From assembly GCF_021347895.1 (NCBI RefSeq), contig NC_067116.1, forward strand, positions 39,637,677 to 39,701,676: a stretch of 64,000 nucleotides of DNA, in the 5' to 3' direction. Shown piece after piece: positions 52,077 to 62,939 of this stretch. The notes beneath the pieces were generated by a model. The model saw nothing but the letters and a program-made list of their open reading frames with translations. It had not been told where the DNA came from and did not search any database. A program made the position numbers and the translations under genes. This DNA comes from Acanthochromis polyacanthus. Its lineage: Eukaryota; Chordata; Actinopteri; Pomacentridae. The stretch's first letter is position 1. Each line of letters begins with the position of its first letter.

Positions 52077-53470
52077 TTAAAGCAGCATTTTAATTCAGCT
52101 TAATAATTCTATTAATGTATTCCAACATAGAGTATGCTGACTATACTCTTAGCACTGCTTTCTAATTACTAGAGTGTTCACAGCTTTTAGCGTCCATTAA
52201 GAAAGTCTCACAACACAATACATGCCTGTATTTTCTTACTTTATGGAAATATTTTTGGCTTATTTTTGCCAAATATGTTTTCTTCATTTGCTTGTTTCAT
52301 GGACAGCGTTTGTGTTTTTTAGTGGATGAAGCGGCCTGAACTCTCTCGCCCACTGCAGTGAGGTGAAAGGAGCAGGTTTAAGAGCAGGGCACCAAGAGGA
52401 ACCAAAGAAAAAAAAAAAAGGCGGATGATCAAAGTGCAAAAGAAAGGCACATGTAAAGTTAAAAAAAAAAAACTCAAAGCATCAAAGCAGAAAGATGCTA
52501 ACATGGTAAGTGAACAAAAAAATCATTAGTTTGCAGTCTTCAAACTTACTGCTAGAACTACATGAAGGCTGAAAAGGTGAAAGGTCAAGCTGCTGCTGTG
52601 TTTGCTCGGATATATCCATTACCGCCAAACCCAACCAAATGCACTGATTATGACCATATAAGACAAATAAAAACCAAGATGAGGCTGAGATAAACACAAT
52701 CATGAAGCAATGCACCGCTGCAGGAGCTACATTTGAGACAACTGGCGTCAAAGCGACTTAGCCAGTTTAGCATGTATGCCTCATGGACATGTGGACTGTT
52801 TGCATGCGTCTGTGTGTGTGTATGTTGTTTTAATCCCCGTCTGTGTTGTTTTAATTCCTGTTTTAAAGTGTGTGCGAATCCGTGTTTGTGAGCCTCCGGT
52901 TGCTCGCGACCCACAACTTCACCTCTTTCCAGCAGCTCCACCAATAACACTCAATCTCTGGGAGAAGATTCACCCACAAGGGCTCTGAAATCAGCGAGGC
53001 CCCGCTGCAGCCCAACTACTTAATCTCTCCGTGTTGCTCCCCACATCTCGGCTTCATATTTTAGACGCCTGATTCTGGTTGTTGGCAGCTGGATCGGCCT
53101 CCAGCCTCGTCCGCCCTGCTGCCTGTCTGCACACTCTAAGCAAAGGCAGCCAGACTCCAACCAGACCGGCTGATTACATCTGATTGATATGTCCGAGTTA
53201 CAAACAGGGCGATGTGGGGCAGGAATGCATTTTGGGTTTTTCCATTTCTTTAAAGAATCTTCTCAATACAACTGGAAAAGATCCAACTTTTTTTTTGAGA
53301 AATTAAAATGAGAGCATTAGGATTTGATCTCGATTGTGGTAGCTCTTTTACAGCTTATTTTGCTGCCCAGGCCAAGTGAGACATTTCGATTGAGTTTTGC
53401 TTTTGGTGGAAATTGATTTTGTTGCTTTATGTTGATTTTATTCTGTGTTCTGACAACAAAACCTACACCT
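52077..53470. other. Intron between SSBP exons 2 and 3, nothing recognised
   Basis: Ordinary sequence with short poly-A runs (52408-52419, 52460-52471). No exon or repeat ends were identified. Confidence 0.45.
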
Positions 53471-53601
53471 AATGGTGCTGAAAGGCTAACTGATGATTAG
53501 AAAACCCTCTTGCAATTATATCAACGCATGAATAAAAGTGTGAGTTTTCATGGAAAGCATGAAATTGTCTGAGAGACCCCAGACTTTTGAACAGTAGTGT
53601 A
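53471..53601 (-). mobile_element. Tc1-type MITE fragment, same family as 39272-39638
   Basis: Read on the minus strand it starts TACACTACTGTTCAAAAGTC and follows the first 130 bp of the 39.3-kb copy closely, through 'caatttcatg.tttccat.aaaactca' to 'agcctttca.caccatt'. It is truncated there. Confidence 0.85.
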
Positions 53602-54360
53602 TGTGCAGTAAATATGAAGCTAGAGCCAGCAGCCTGCTAGCTTAGCTTAGAATGAAGCCTGGAAACACAGGAAGCCTGAAGAATGTGCACTGGTTGCCTG
53701 ACAACATCACAGTGACAACTAGAATTACAGCATGGTGACTGAAAGCCTCCTGCTAATTAGGCAATTAGCAGTTTACATCCATGTCTGTCCAGGCTCGTGT
53801 AATATATGTATGTGTGCGAGTTCATTGAGAGAAGCAAGCCACAGAGTGAAATTCCTCGCACCAGTTCACGTGTCGAACAAATCAAAGTTGTTGCCATGAT
53901 AGCAGAAGATGCTTCAAATATAGATGATGTTGCAAAAAAGCTTAAACATGGACACACCTGGAATCTGGGACCATATAAGATCTTCACAATCATCACAGTT
54001 TCAAGGTGTATCCAACCAAATGGAAACATAAACAAAATCCTTTCTGTTCCTATGTTATGGTGATAAATATTGGATAGTAAAGTGTTTTTGCAGAGTATTA
54101 TGATGCTGCAGTGGAACTGTTCTTTTGGATATAACATGTTATCACTTGTGTGAAACTTTGTCAAGATTAACCTACAAATTCTTGGCCAAAAATGTGCTTT
54201 TTTAAGATACAGCGCTTCACGCTAACCACCAAACTCTAATCAATTTATTGTGGAGTTCAATTGAAAATTTGAACCAAATCTGAAGAAATTTCTTCAAAGT
54301 GTTCCTGAGATGTCATGAGAACGGGACAAGCAACCTGAAAATCTGATGTCAGAGCGTTGT
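53602..54360. other. Intron between SSBP exons 2 and 3, nothing recognised
   Basis: A frame at 53806-54063 lacks similarity to anything I know and has no splice context. It is treated as non-coding. Confidence 0.45.
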
Positions 54361-55425
54361 ACCATGAATAAAGTTTGACATAGCCAGACTTTCTCTGTGT
54401 TAGCTGGCTTAACAAATCCCACAACCCCATTCAAAGAGGTTACAGGTATTACAACGCTGATTAGCAACTTGCTTTGTTAACCAGGTTTTCTTCTTCAAAC
54501 TCTGCACATGTTCCAATAAAAACAGGCGTCAAAATCCATGTAAACTGCTTTTAATCCCAACAATTCACCAGAGCTCGATGCCAATAAGTTTACAGACAAC
54601 CAGACAGCTGAATGGTATAGCGAGGTATATTAAGCTTAAAGTCAGATTTCTTAGCGTCACAGGGGTTACTCCATTTTAACCTGCTTGATCACCATGGTAA
54701 CTGATGAGCACAGCTCATGTGTTCAGAGTTTTTGAAAAACATATCAACAGTTAGAAGCAGTTCCCATTAAACAGTTCTTTTTCCTGATGATTCTCTATGA
54801 GGAAATACAAACCTACTGAGCTGCATATTAGTATTCCGACTGAACGGGGTTGTGCAGTTACAGTATCGCACATTGTGTGCATCACGTTGCCACGGTAACC
54901 TACAGTAATTCCTTTGGTGATGCAGAAAATGCAAAAATTTGTTTTTTTTACTTGGTCCAAACCTGTTTTAACCTGCAGCTGATAGAACACAGATTAGAAA
55001 TTGATTTGTCTGCTGGTGTTTATTACAGAAAATATTGAATCACTGACATTTATTTTATCTCATCATTGTGACAATTACAAATAAATGCACTTCTTCAGTA
55101 CGATGTTCAAATGAATGAAGTTCATTCAAGCTGCTGCATTCAGAATCACCAGCTGGTAAAATGAAAATTAACACGCACAATTAAAGGTTTTCTTCTCTTT
55201 TTACTAAAATACATTTGTATATTCCTCATAGCTCTCCATTATAACAACCTGTTGATTGAATTAGGCGGCACATGCTTGGTCCGTTTTGTGCAGAAGAAGA
55301 GCTTTAAATGCCCCATTTTTTTGGGAGCCTAAAGAAGAAAACCTGGCTAATGAAGATGACCTCCATCGTTTCTAATGGGGTTTTAGGTTTTTCTGAGCCT
55401 GGCTATGTTAAACCTACTTCACGGT
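54361..55425. mobile_element. TIR element of about 1.07 kb ('ACATAGCCAG' ends)
   Basis: The left end 'accatgaataaagtttgacatagccaga' and right end 'cctggctatgttaaacctacttcacggt' are imperfect inverted repeats of about 28 bp. Inside them, 'acaaccccattcaaa' and 'tctaatggggtttta' also mirror each other. No target duplication or transposase is visible. The class (hAT-like or other MITE) is open. Confidence 0.65.
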
Positions 55426-56229
55426 TCATCCTCTGCTGCACTGATGTTTAAACCGTCTTACTGGGCTCCAGCTGCTCGGTGTGTATTTCACGTGCAGCTC
55501 ATGAGGCTGCAACCGTATCCTAGTGTGACTCTACCCCGAGCTCACCTGACGAAATGACAGATAAATTATGTCAGCATTAAAGTTGAATGATATAGACCTG
55601 CCTCTGCTTGCCATTAAAGCCCTCTCAGTGTTGGGGAGTGTATTAAGTGGAGCTGAATAAAGCCGACGGGCAGGAGAGGTGTTCCAGTGAAGAAGGCCTG
55701 CACACGGGGCCATTAGCAGGAAGGATGTCCATTAAGGAAGAGGATGCAACACATTAGAGACCCTACCTCTTGGACAGTTTCAGGCCTAATACGAAGCTAT
55801 AAGTCTGGCGGACCTGGTGGGACAAATGGTTTCCAATACTAAAGGTACACTTGGTTTACCTCAGCAGGCAGCGGCGCTTAAATGTCAAAGCAGAACCGGA
55901 GAAACAACACATGCTTACAGTATGTCAAACCGCCTTAATTATACAGCCGCTTACAAATTAGAGCTAATAATGAAGGGCGGGTAATCACATTAAGTGGCCC
56001 AACCGATGCCATGTTTACATTGTCCCAAATTAATAAACAGTCAAAAAACAGAGAAAAAAACACCAGTCTCGGCTCATTAATGTACTAATATTTCCTCAAC
56101 ATCGTCGCTCAACAGCTGCAGTACGAGTCATAATGTGAATTCCATTCCTGGCCATACAATAGAAGGGGAATCACACTCATCCTTTTTCTTTTTTTCCTAA
56201 CAGGAAGTCAAACTGAAAGAACTTCTTAC
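55426..56229. other. Intron 3' of SSBP exon 2, non-repetitive
   Basis: 55550-56060 is free of recognisable repeats and contains many homeodomain-type words ('gccttaattatacagc', 'gctaataatgaagg', 'cattaagtgg'). This makes it a candidate conserved non-coding block; conservation is untested. Confidence 0.4.
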
Positions 56230-56302
56230 CTCTGACAGGAAGGTCTGTGCTGATTTCTGTGCGCCAACATGCAGCAAATACTCATAGACATATAAAGCTA
56301 AC
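56230..56302 (-). CDS. ssbp: SSBP-family gene, coding exon 2 (LisH/LUFS domain start)
   Basis: After one base completing a Lys codon, the minus-strand frame encodes 24 residues: [20 protein letters not shown] then FLSE. This is the LisH-like helix pair opening the LUFS domain of SSBP2/3/4, which mediates oligomerisation and LDB1 binding in the nucleus. The acceptor is 'ctctgttttccag' with a long pyrimidine tract upstream, and the donor is GTAAGAAGT (56221-56229). The exon is 73 bp and ends at a codon boundary; the exon at 50117-50178 continues with Ile-Arg-Trp as in the family. 'HVG' matches SSBP2/3, while human SSBP4 has 'HIG' (from memory). Exon 1, with the start codon and the 'SDxQAREK' segment, was not seen up to 64000. 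Confidence 0.97.
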
Positions 56303-57039
56303 CTGGAAAACAGAGAGAGAGAAAAACAGAAGTCAGTTCGTTCAGATAAACTGTTTAAAGATTTTACATTTTTTATAGAAGACATGCTTATTCTCTTTTC
56401 ATCGTGAAGTGTGTCGCATGCAAACAGAAAAGTCCAACATTTGCGTGCCCAACTGGCAGAGGAGTCACCACTGTGTCATTGGAGCAGGAGCTGGGATAAA
56501 CAAGATTTTACAGTATGAAGATCATATAGTCTGTGAAGGGGTTGTAAATGTGTGATGCAAAAGCTCGGCAGCTCTGAGCTAAAGAGCCTCGGTGGCACTC
56601 AGCCATATCCCTGCGGTTTTAGGATCTCTGCTGTTGAGGCAATGAGACTGAAAACAAAACAGTGTCGACGCTGAGAGAAACATGGACGGAGGGGAAGAGG
56701 AACATCCTCAGACATGGAAAAAAGACGGACTCTCGGATATCGCAGCGCTTGCTTGTTGACTTCCACATGTTGATACTGATCTTCAAATCAGACAAGGGAT
56801 TGTAAAAATGACCAAATAATAAACTGTGATGAACTTCGGGTAATGAAGGATTCCAAAATAATCTCACAGAAATGTAGCTCTGAAGTCCAGCATTCACAAT
56901 GCAGCACTAGTTTGGTCCATCAAGCCAAAATACAGAACAGATGGGTGTCAGTGACATCTGCTGAGGGTCAACCACAAACAAAAACAACAAAAACACAACT
57001 AGCTGGGTGTTGAGTCTCACATGTTTCACTTGTTGTTAA
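56303..57039. other. SSBP first-intron region, nothing recognised
   Basis: Begins with the acceptor's purine-rich complement (GAGAGAGAGA). No exon or repeat ends up to the TTAA at 57036-57039. Confidence 0.5.
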
Positions 57040-57839
57040 CCCTCCAAGCTAAAATAAGTTTCTGAGCTTTTTTAACTCCTGTTACATTTTTACTCACTGT
57101 GGGCTCATTTTTTACTTCAACATGAAGTCCTGCACCTCTAAAGAAGCAGCACAACCTGACTAGAAGTAGAAAGAACTCTGAAATGTCTTGGTGCACTCTG
57201 ACAGAGCTAAAATGTGAATAAAGAAATAAATCATTTAAAAAACGAAAAATGAAAATGTAATTTCTATCATTATTTCTTTCACAAAAATGGAAAAACTTGT
57301 AATCAACCTCTACAAAATGTTTCCAAGTTCCCACAGGTGTTGCCAATGCCAGAAAAATTGTAGCCTGACGATCTGTAATGTTTTGCTACTTTTTCCTACA
57401 TATTTAATGTTTCCATTCTTGTCTCCTATCTGTTCTGTAGAAACACAGCCTGCAGTTCAACCTAGTTAAGCTGAAAATTCCAGGAGTCCAAGATTTTTTG
57501 TCTTGTGACTGTTGGTCACAGCTGACAGCTAGTGAGTTTTTAGTTGCGCAAAGGAAAGCATAATTTTTTGCTTTTAACAGAATTTTTTTCAGTCAAACAG
57601 CTTATTATTTGCAAATTTTTAAATGTAGAATAAAGACATAGTACTGAAATATCATGATTTTAAGCTTCAATTTGGTTTAATTTGCTGAGAAAACGAACTA
57701 AGTTCAAGGAACATTTCAGAATCCAACAATGCTTTCTGTTTTTTCCGTTTCTGGCTCTGACAAATTCTGTAATTTGGATGATTTCTGTAAAAGGTGAAAG
57801 GCTTTTCAAATTTGTCAGTGGGTTTTGGGATTCAGAGGG
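57040..57839 (+). mobile_element. TTAA-flanked element, full length
   Basis: TTAA (57036-57039) precedes 'ccctccaagctaaaataag'. The right end is 'gggttttgggattcagaggg' followed by 'tgtaa', a mutated TTAA. Internal blocks match the 51.4-kb copy in order, including 'cagcctgcagttcaacctagttaagctg' and 'tgtagaataaagacatagtactgaaatatcatgatttta'. Confidence 0.83.
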
Positions 57840-58629
57840 TGTAAAGGTTGGCTAAATAGTTAAACAGCACACTCTTCATTTATCACACAACTTCCATTCA
57901 TTCCTCCATCAGCTGTACTGTGTTATTGTTTAGAGGCTCAGGGAAGGAACTTTGAGGAAACTGGAGCACAGGGACAGAAAGAACACAGAAAAAAGCTCCA
58001 GTCGACCTGCTGGTTCAAAGCCGGAAACGTCTCGCTGTGAGGTGCAATCACACAAGGTAATGGTGAAAATTACGGTTAAAATGAGAAATATAGTGATTGT
58101 GCTTTAGACTGGCAAGTTGAACAATGTAAGTCACGGTGAGAACCAAAAACCACCTTTCTATGAAAACACTAATGACTCCTATTAAACTGACTTACATGAT
58201 TTTAAACAAGTCATGCAAATTTTGACTGCGCAGCTCCTCGTCAGTCAAAATTGTGACCACTGATGCAACACACATTTTAAAAACTTTTGCTGCACAAAAA
58301 GGAAGTCGGCTTTTGTGTGATGTGTTGATCCAAGAGCGAGTAAAAGTCCGGTTGCCTGGCAACAAGACAGCGGGACTCCACAAAGTCGTTGCTTCCCGCC
58401 AAGAAATAGTACGACTCATAACCCCATTAAAATCCACAAATGTGTCCTGTTTTCATTTCAGGGGTTTGTAAGATTAAACAAACACAATTTTAGGTGTTCA
58501 TGTGTGAGTTTTAGAGCTACCGGCAGGCAAATCGTGCTACTTTTGGACATTGTTCGGTAAGCTGTTTCCCCGTGTTTTTTAATTCAAGTGCCCACGAGCA
58601 TTGCTAATATTGGGGGGAAAAAAGATAAA
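57840..58629. other. SSBP first-intron region with a CpG-containing patch
   Basis: 58220-58420 has more CpG than its surroundings and an X-box-like palindrome (see 58351-58363). Frames on both strands (58192-58471) lack similarity to known proteins. Confidence 0.4.
58351..58363. promoter_or_regulatory. X-box-like palindrome GTTGCCTGGCAAC
   Basis: A perfect 6+1+6 inverted repeat matching the RFX-factor consensus GTNRCC-N-RGYAAC. RFX sites often mark promoters of ciliary genes. No exon is visible nearby, so function is inferred only. Confidence 0.35.
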
Positions 58630-59010
58630 AGCAGCTGCTTGACAAACTACGACATTTTACTACATTTTTATCATGTTTCCATTCTTTCATTCAGGTCTCC
58701 TGCCTGCTGTGTATAAACACAGCCTGCAGTTCAACCCAGTCCAGCTAAACGGTCCATTTTTTTTCCACAAGACTGTTTATCACAGTTGAGCAACTCAGAG
58801 CTTTTTAGTTGGTCCAAGCAGAGCAGAAATTTTGTTTCTGATCAAAAAGTTTCTTTCTGGCAAATTTTGAAACGTAGAATAAAGTGATTTTGATGAAATA
58901 TCCCGATTTCCAGCTTAAAACAAAACTGCATGTCACGTGATGAGTTCAAGATCCAAGAAAATGCAACTCTGCTTTTACAGGTTTTGGCTCTGATGATTTT
59001 TATTAGCTGA
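58630..59010 (+). mobile_element. TTAA-family fragment
   Basis: 'catgtttccattctttcattcaggtctcctgcctgctgtgtataaacacagcctgcagttcaacccag', 'ttttagttggtccaagcagagcag' and 'aacgtagaataaagtgattttgatgaaatatcccgatttccagctt' match the middle of 57040-57839. Both termini are missing. Confidence 0.75.
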
Positions 59011-60315
59011 GCTAATCAGCTGCCAATTATAGCTTCAGATTTAACTAACAGAAATGAGATTGGCATTGATCTTCTCATTTCACTCACAGCAAGAAAGCAA
59101 ATAAGCATATTTTGCAGATGTTGAAATATTCCTTCAAACACTTGCAGACAGTTTACAAAGGACTGTGACTTGTTATGAATCATCATGATCTATAAAATCA
59201 AACCGTCTCCATATCAGAGAGCGGGATTTTTTTTTATTTCTGGAGACCAGATTGTTTCTTTCAAGAGCTGACTCATCCTTGTTACTTGTCATTGTCTTGT
59301 TAATTCTCATCCCAGAGAGACAAGAAAGACTTCCGAAAACTCAGCTCAAGTACTTCTAACAAACAACTCAAATGCAACTCACTCCTAGTTGGACAACATG
59401 AAGCTGCAGACAGACACAGATAAACAAGGATTCCTCATTTTGACCAATTCAGGATGATCTTTATCCCAACGCGCTGAAGCAACTAAATGTTTCTACTTCA
59501 ATGCGGAGATGTGCAAGCGAGCATCTGTATGCAATCGGCTCTAAAATGCAGGGGGGTGGGGGTGGGGGTGGGGGGAGCTGCTGTGCTTTTGTGTACGCTG
59601 GGCGACTGTTTTTATGCTGATCACATGCACCAAGGCCAGAGCAGACACAGAGTTGTGATGTTTGGGTTGATGCTGGATGATACTGAATGAATCAATAATG
59701 AGGCGGGCCAGAGTTGAACAACCTGATTCTCTGTCTGCTCCAAGATATCGCTGAATTTCACCGCAGCGGCTGAACAACCATCTGCTGAAGGAAAATCCTC
59801 CGTCACAGCTGGTCCGAACCAGTTCCAACTAGACACCAGATACCATCCCCTCCTATACGTCTCAACTGTATCTACACCAATTTCAGATACCTGGTGTAAA
59901 CAAAAAAGGCTTATCGTCGGGCAGAGCTGTTTGTCCTGTGTAAGTATGGTGGTGATGGGAGTCGTGTCACTACAGCAGGCCACAGATTGTATGTACAAAA
60001 AACAACCGAGTCACAGGTTGGAGCAAACTGCTCGTTGTAAATGTTTAATATTGATCTCAAATGCAGTCCTGGTATCGTCGAGTGAAAGCGATCAGTGTTG
60101 TGTTTAGGGACATGTCCATCACGTTAATTACGTGTTGTCTGAGAATTTGTGTAACAAAATGCCTGCAATGTTTTTTTTTTACTTCAGAGGTTTCTGTTTG
60201 CCTCTAGTATGGACAACAGTATCACTGTGTCTCTAACTTTGCCTTATTATAATGGTAGAATAACTCAAATTGAAACCTGATTTTTAGCTGGGTGATATAA
60301 CTGAAAGGTTTATAA
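59011..60315. other. SSBP first-intron region, nothing else recognised
   Basis: Contains the G-rich motif at 59551-59575. A frame at 59541-59998 (minus) is not supported by similarity or splice context. Confidence 0.45.
59551..59575 (+). other. G-quadruplex-forming motif
   Basis: Four G runs of five or six, separated by single T bases, meet the standard G4 pattern with minimal 1-nt loops, which is a very stable type in vitro. On the SSBP transcript (minus strand) it would be C-rich. Confidence 0.85.
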
Positions 60316-60430
60316 AATAGAATAGAATAGAATAGAATAGAATAGAATAGAATAGAATAGAATAGAAATACTTTGTTACCGGTAATCCCTGAGGGGAAAT
60401 CTGGTTGTTACAGCAGAGGGAGTATATCAA
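60316..60430 (-). mobile_element. (AATAG)n plus RTE/Rex-like LINE tail
   Basis: A 52-bp AATAG run (60316-60367) leads into 'aaatactttgttaccggtaatccctgaggggaaatctggttgttacagcag'. I recall this as a common fish retroelement 3' end, seen in reverse, with the pentanucleotide as its tail. Confidence 0.6.
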
Positions 60431-61225
60431 AAGTTATTGGTATTTTGGTGGTTTATTTTTAATTCAACCACCAACAGGTAAGAATTGTACTGTTAAACCG
60501 GCACTGGAAAAACACAAATAAACACATTTTTCCATGCAAATAGGATAAATAAGAATAAAGGAACTGTCCAACCTTGATAGAAATTAAATAAATATTTAGA
60601 CCGGTTCAGGTGGTCACCAGTTACCGTTCTGTTCACTTTGGAAAACAACGATAACAACCTCTGAGCAGCAACCTACCACACTAAAACTTTCTAGTTTTAC
60701 AGAGGCTTTGTATGCAGTAAGGCGGATCTCTGAGGCTTCTTTGGTTAATTATCCATTTTAATCACAGTTCTCATCTCCCTGCTTGATAACGTTCCACTAA
60801 AACAATTCCATCTGCCGCTATCTTTAAGGAAACACTAAAGCTACATCCTTTGCTTAACCCCGCCAACAACAACTGCGATTGGTTTAAGGAAATGCAAACA
60901 AGTCCGTGCATTTTTCCCCCTAAAGGGGAAAGATACTGAGGTGAAGTCAGACCATTATGTTCTACAGAAGATGGTTGGCAAAACGAGACCACCAGACGGA
61001 GACCTGCACTGGTCTCCAAGCGCCAATGTCAAGTCTGTCAGCCCTCGGAGCAGGCTGTCGAGACGGTGTCGCTTAGGTGGAGGACGTCTGGAGCTTTTAG
61101 AGCATGAATTCATCTGACAACAGCAACCAGAGAAAGTCCCTGAGTTTAGAAGGACGTGACAAGACGTCCAGGCACAGCAACGTAAGCCGAAGGAGCTCCA
61201 TTATCAACAGCTATAATAACAACTT
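60431..61225. other. SSBP first-intron region, nothing recognised
   Basis: AT-rich with no exon or mobile-element ends. Confidence 0.45.
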
Positions 61226-61547
61226 TACAGTGGTGGGAAAAAAAGTTTTCGGACACCCCAAACATTTGTGGAATACTGCACTAAGAATCACTCTTAGGTC
61301 TTCAAGTGCAATTTCTTTTAGTACAATCATAACACTAAACAAATCCTAAAAACGCCATTAAAAACTTAACATTGATTAGTTCCATAAAAAAAGAAATTTT
61401 GAGTATTGGGTTATTTTGGTAGAATTTAGTTTTGTCAGTTTTTCTTGTAAACAATGAACAAATAAAATATCATTTGTATTTGTTTGTGTCTGTTTATTGT
61501 AGCCACACTCTTTGAAACACAAAAAACATTTTTTCCACACATATTTC

Positions 61548-61836
61548 TAGGGCTGGGTTCCAGATATTCACCCCGTTTAAAGACAAAAATCCTAATATTC
61601 AGATCGAATCGTGATGTCCGACGGGGGGACATCATATACGGATCAGATTGTAAAGGGGATGGACGGACGGACAAATGAAGGAACAAACGAAGGAACAAAT
61701 GAAGGGATGAGTCGAATACTGATTGTGCGACATCGTCCAACGGGTTGGGGGGGGGGGGGGGGGGGGGCAATTATTTGGATCTCAAAATAAACATTTGGAC
61801 ATCACCGTGATGACCGAATATTCGGGTCCAGCCAGA
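61548..61836. mobile_element. hAT-like MITE nested in the Tc1-type MITE
   Basis: Flanked by identical CATATTTC (61540-61547 and 61837-61844), an exact 8-bp duplication. The ends TAGGGCTGGGTTCCAGATATTC and 'gaatattcgggtccagccaga' are imperfect inverted repeats. Contains a short 'gaaggaacaaa' repeat (about 61676-61706) and a G21 run (61747-61767). Confidence 0.85.
61747..61767 (+). repeat. (G)21 homopolymer
   Basis: 21 consecutive G inside the nested MITE. Its length is likely variable and prone to sequencing error. Confidence 0.9.
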
Positions 61837-61905
61837 CATATTTCATGATAATGTTTGAGGCTGTGTAACATTTTAAGGGTGTCCAAAATCCTTTTACAAC
61901 CACTA

Positions 61906-62348
61906 TTTCTATGGCACCTTTAAAAAACGTGCTAAGCAATACACTGAATCCCAAATTAGAATGCAACAGCAAAACCCACTTTTATGCAGCAATTCAGGAT
62001 GCAGGATTATGATTGGCATTACGAAAGTAACTGAGGAACACTAAACTGTGCAGTTGAGACCCTGTAGTGTTATTTAAGGCGCGAGTAAGTTACAGATTTG
62101 GGAATAAACCCCAAAAAAGATCTAAAGTACTACTTTACATGACTATATTGCATATTAAAACTGAGCCTCTACAGAGTTATTTAATTGGCATTGGCTGTTT
62201 ATGATTCAGGGATGGAGGAAGATTGGAATTTGTTCATGCAACCAAACTTTGTGTTTCTATTATGTGTTTTTCTGGAAGATTGCAATCAATTTAAGTCAAA
62301 CTATCAAACATTTTATGAAACTTTTTTCTTAGTTCTATAAATAAAGAC
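61906..62348. other. SSBP first-intron region, nothing recognised
   Basis: AT-rich spacer between two transposons. Confidence 0.45.
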
Positions 62349-62939
62349 ACAGTTTCCTAGCCTAGCCGCGCTAGACAACCCACGGCAACGAATTTAATTC
62401 TCTGCCAGGGTGGGTCTAGTTACCCTCCATAAGGCTCGAGGTTGGATGCTCCTAAAACTGGCCGGATGAATCACCATGAAGTGTAGAGTCAGAAGGCGGG
62501 CGTAACTAAGTGACGACAGAGGCGCGACGATTCTGACAGAAACAACCGGCGCACAATAAACAGTTATCTTTCGACTCGGCTTTGGCCACAGCCCTTAAAG
62601 ATTTGAAGCTAAAATTCAACTTGAAAGATAAACAAAGGACGGCACTTAAGTGTTTCATTGAGAAGAAAGACATATTTGGACTTATGCCGACGGGATATGG
62701 CAAATCCTTAATATACCAGTTGGCTCCACTGGTTGGGAAGCTAATGGGACTTAGCCACAATCCGTCGGTGCTCTAGGAACTACGTCAGCCTATTCGTTGC
62801 ACTGATTGGTTGTATACCTACCCAATTGCTGCAGAGTGATTTGAAAGACAACCTTTTAGCCCGCCTCCCTCCCTGTCGAGCATTCCTAGACCCTTGTGTC
62901 TTAAGAGCTGGGTCTAGCGCAGCTAGGCTAACAGTTTCC
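62349..62939 (+). mobile_element. TIR transposon with perfect 9-bp target duplication, copy B, carrying helicase piece
   Basis: The element spans 62358-62930 (573 bp) between identical ACAGTTTCC 9-mers (62349-62357 and 62931-62939). Termini are TAGCCTAGCCGCGCTAGAC and, inverted, TAGCCTAGCTGCGCTAGAC, differing at one of 19 positions. Subterminal 'gggtctag'/'ctagaccc' motifs occur in both arms. The left arm (to about 62555) and right arm (from about 62764) match copy A. The middle is a reading frame related to RecQ helicases. The element looks like an internal-deletion derivative of a larger helicase-coding transposon. A Mutator-like affiliation is suggested only by the 9-bp duplication. Confidence 0.9.
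62567..62776 (+). pseudogene. Fragment of a RecQ-like helicase (motifs 0 and I)
   Basis: The frame encodes ATALKDLKLKFNLKDKQR, continues with TALKCFIEKKDIFG, then LMPTGYGKSLIYQLAPL, and stops after about 70 codons. KDKQ resembles RecQ motif 0, and MPTGYGKS is the Walker A/motif I loop (MPTGGGKS in most RecQ proteins). Downstream helicase motifs Ia-VI are absent because the right arm of the transposon follows. No in-frame ATG begins it. It is a remnant of the N-terminal part of a helicase of the kind found in multicopy genes of fish genomes (recollection). It cannot be functional as it stands. Its position immediately inside the left arm suggests the parent element encoded the helicase. Confidence 0.8.

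Larger units (their letters stand above)
61226..61905. mobile_element. Tc1/mariner-type MITE hosting a nested hAT-like MITE
   Basis: Left end TACAGTGGTGGGAAAAAAAG followed by 'ttttcggacacccc'. Right end 'gggtgtccaaaatccttttacaaccacta'. These are imperfect inverted repeats flanked by TA. The host sequence is split at about 61547/61836 by the element below. Confidence 0.75.

Noticed and set aside
58192..58471. Open frames on both strands (72-81 codons)
   Set aside because: No similarity to known proteins. The openness is explained by chance and modest GC content.
62506..62760. Minus-strand 84-codon frame over the helicase region
   Set aside because: It is the antisense shadow of the RecQ-like frame on the plus strand.
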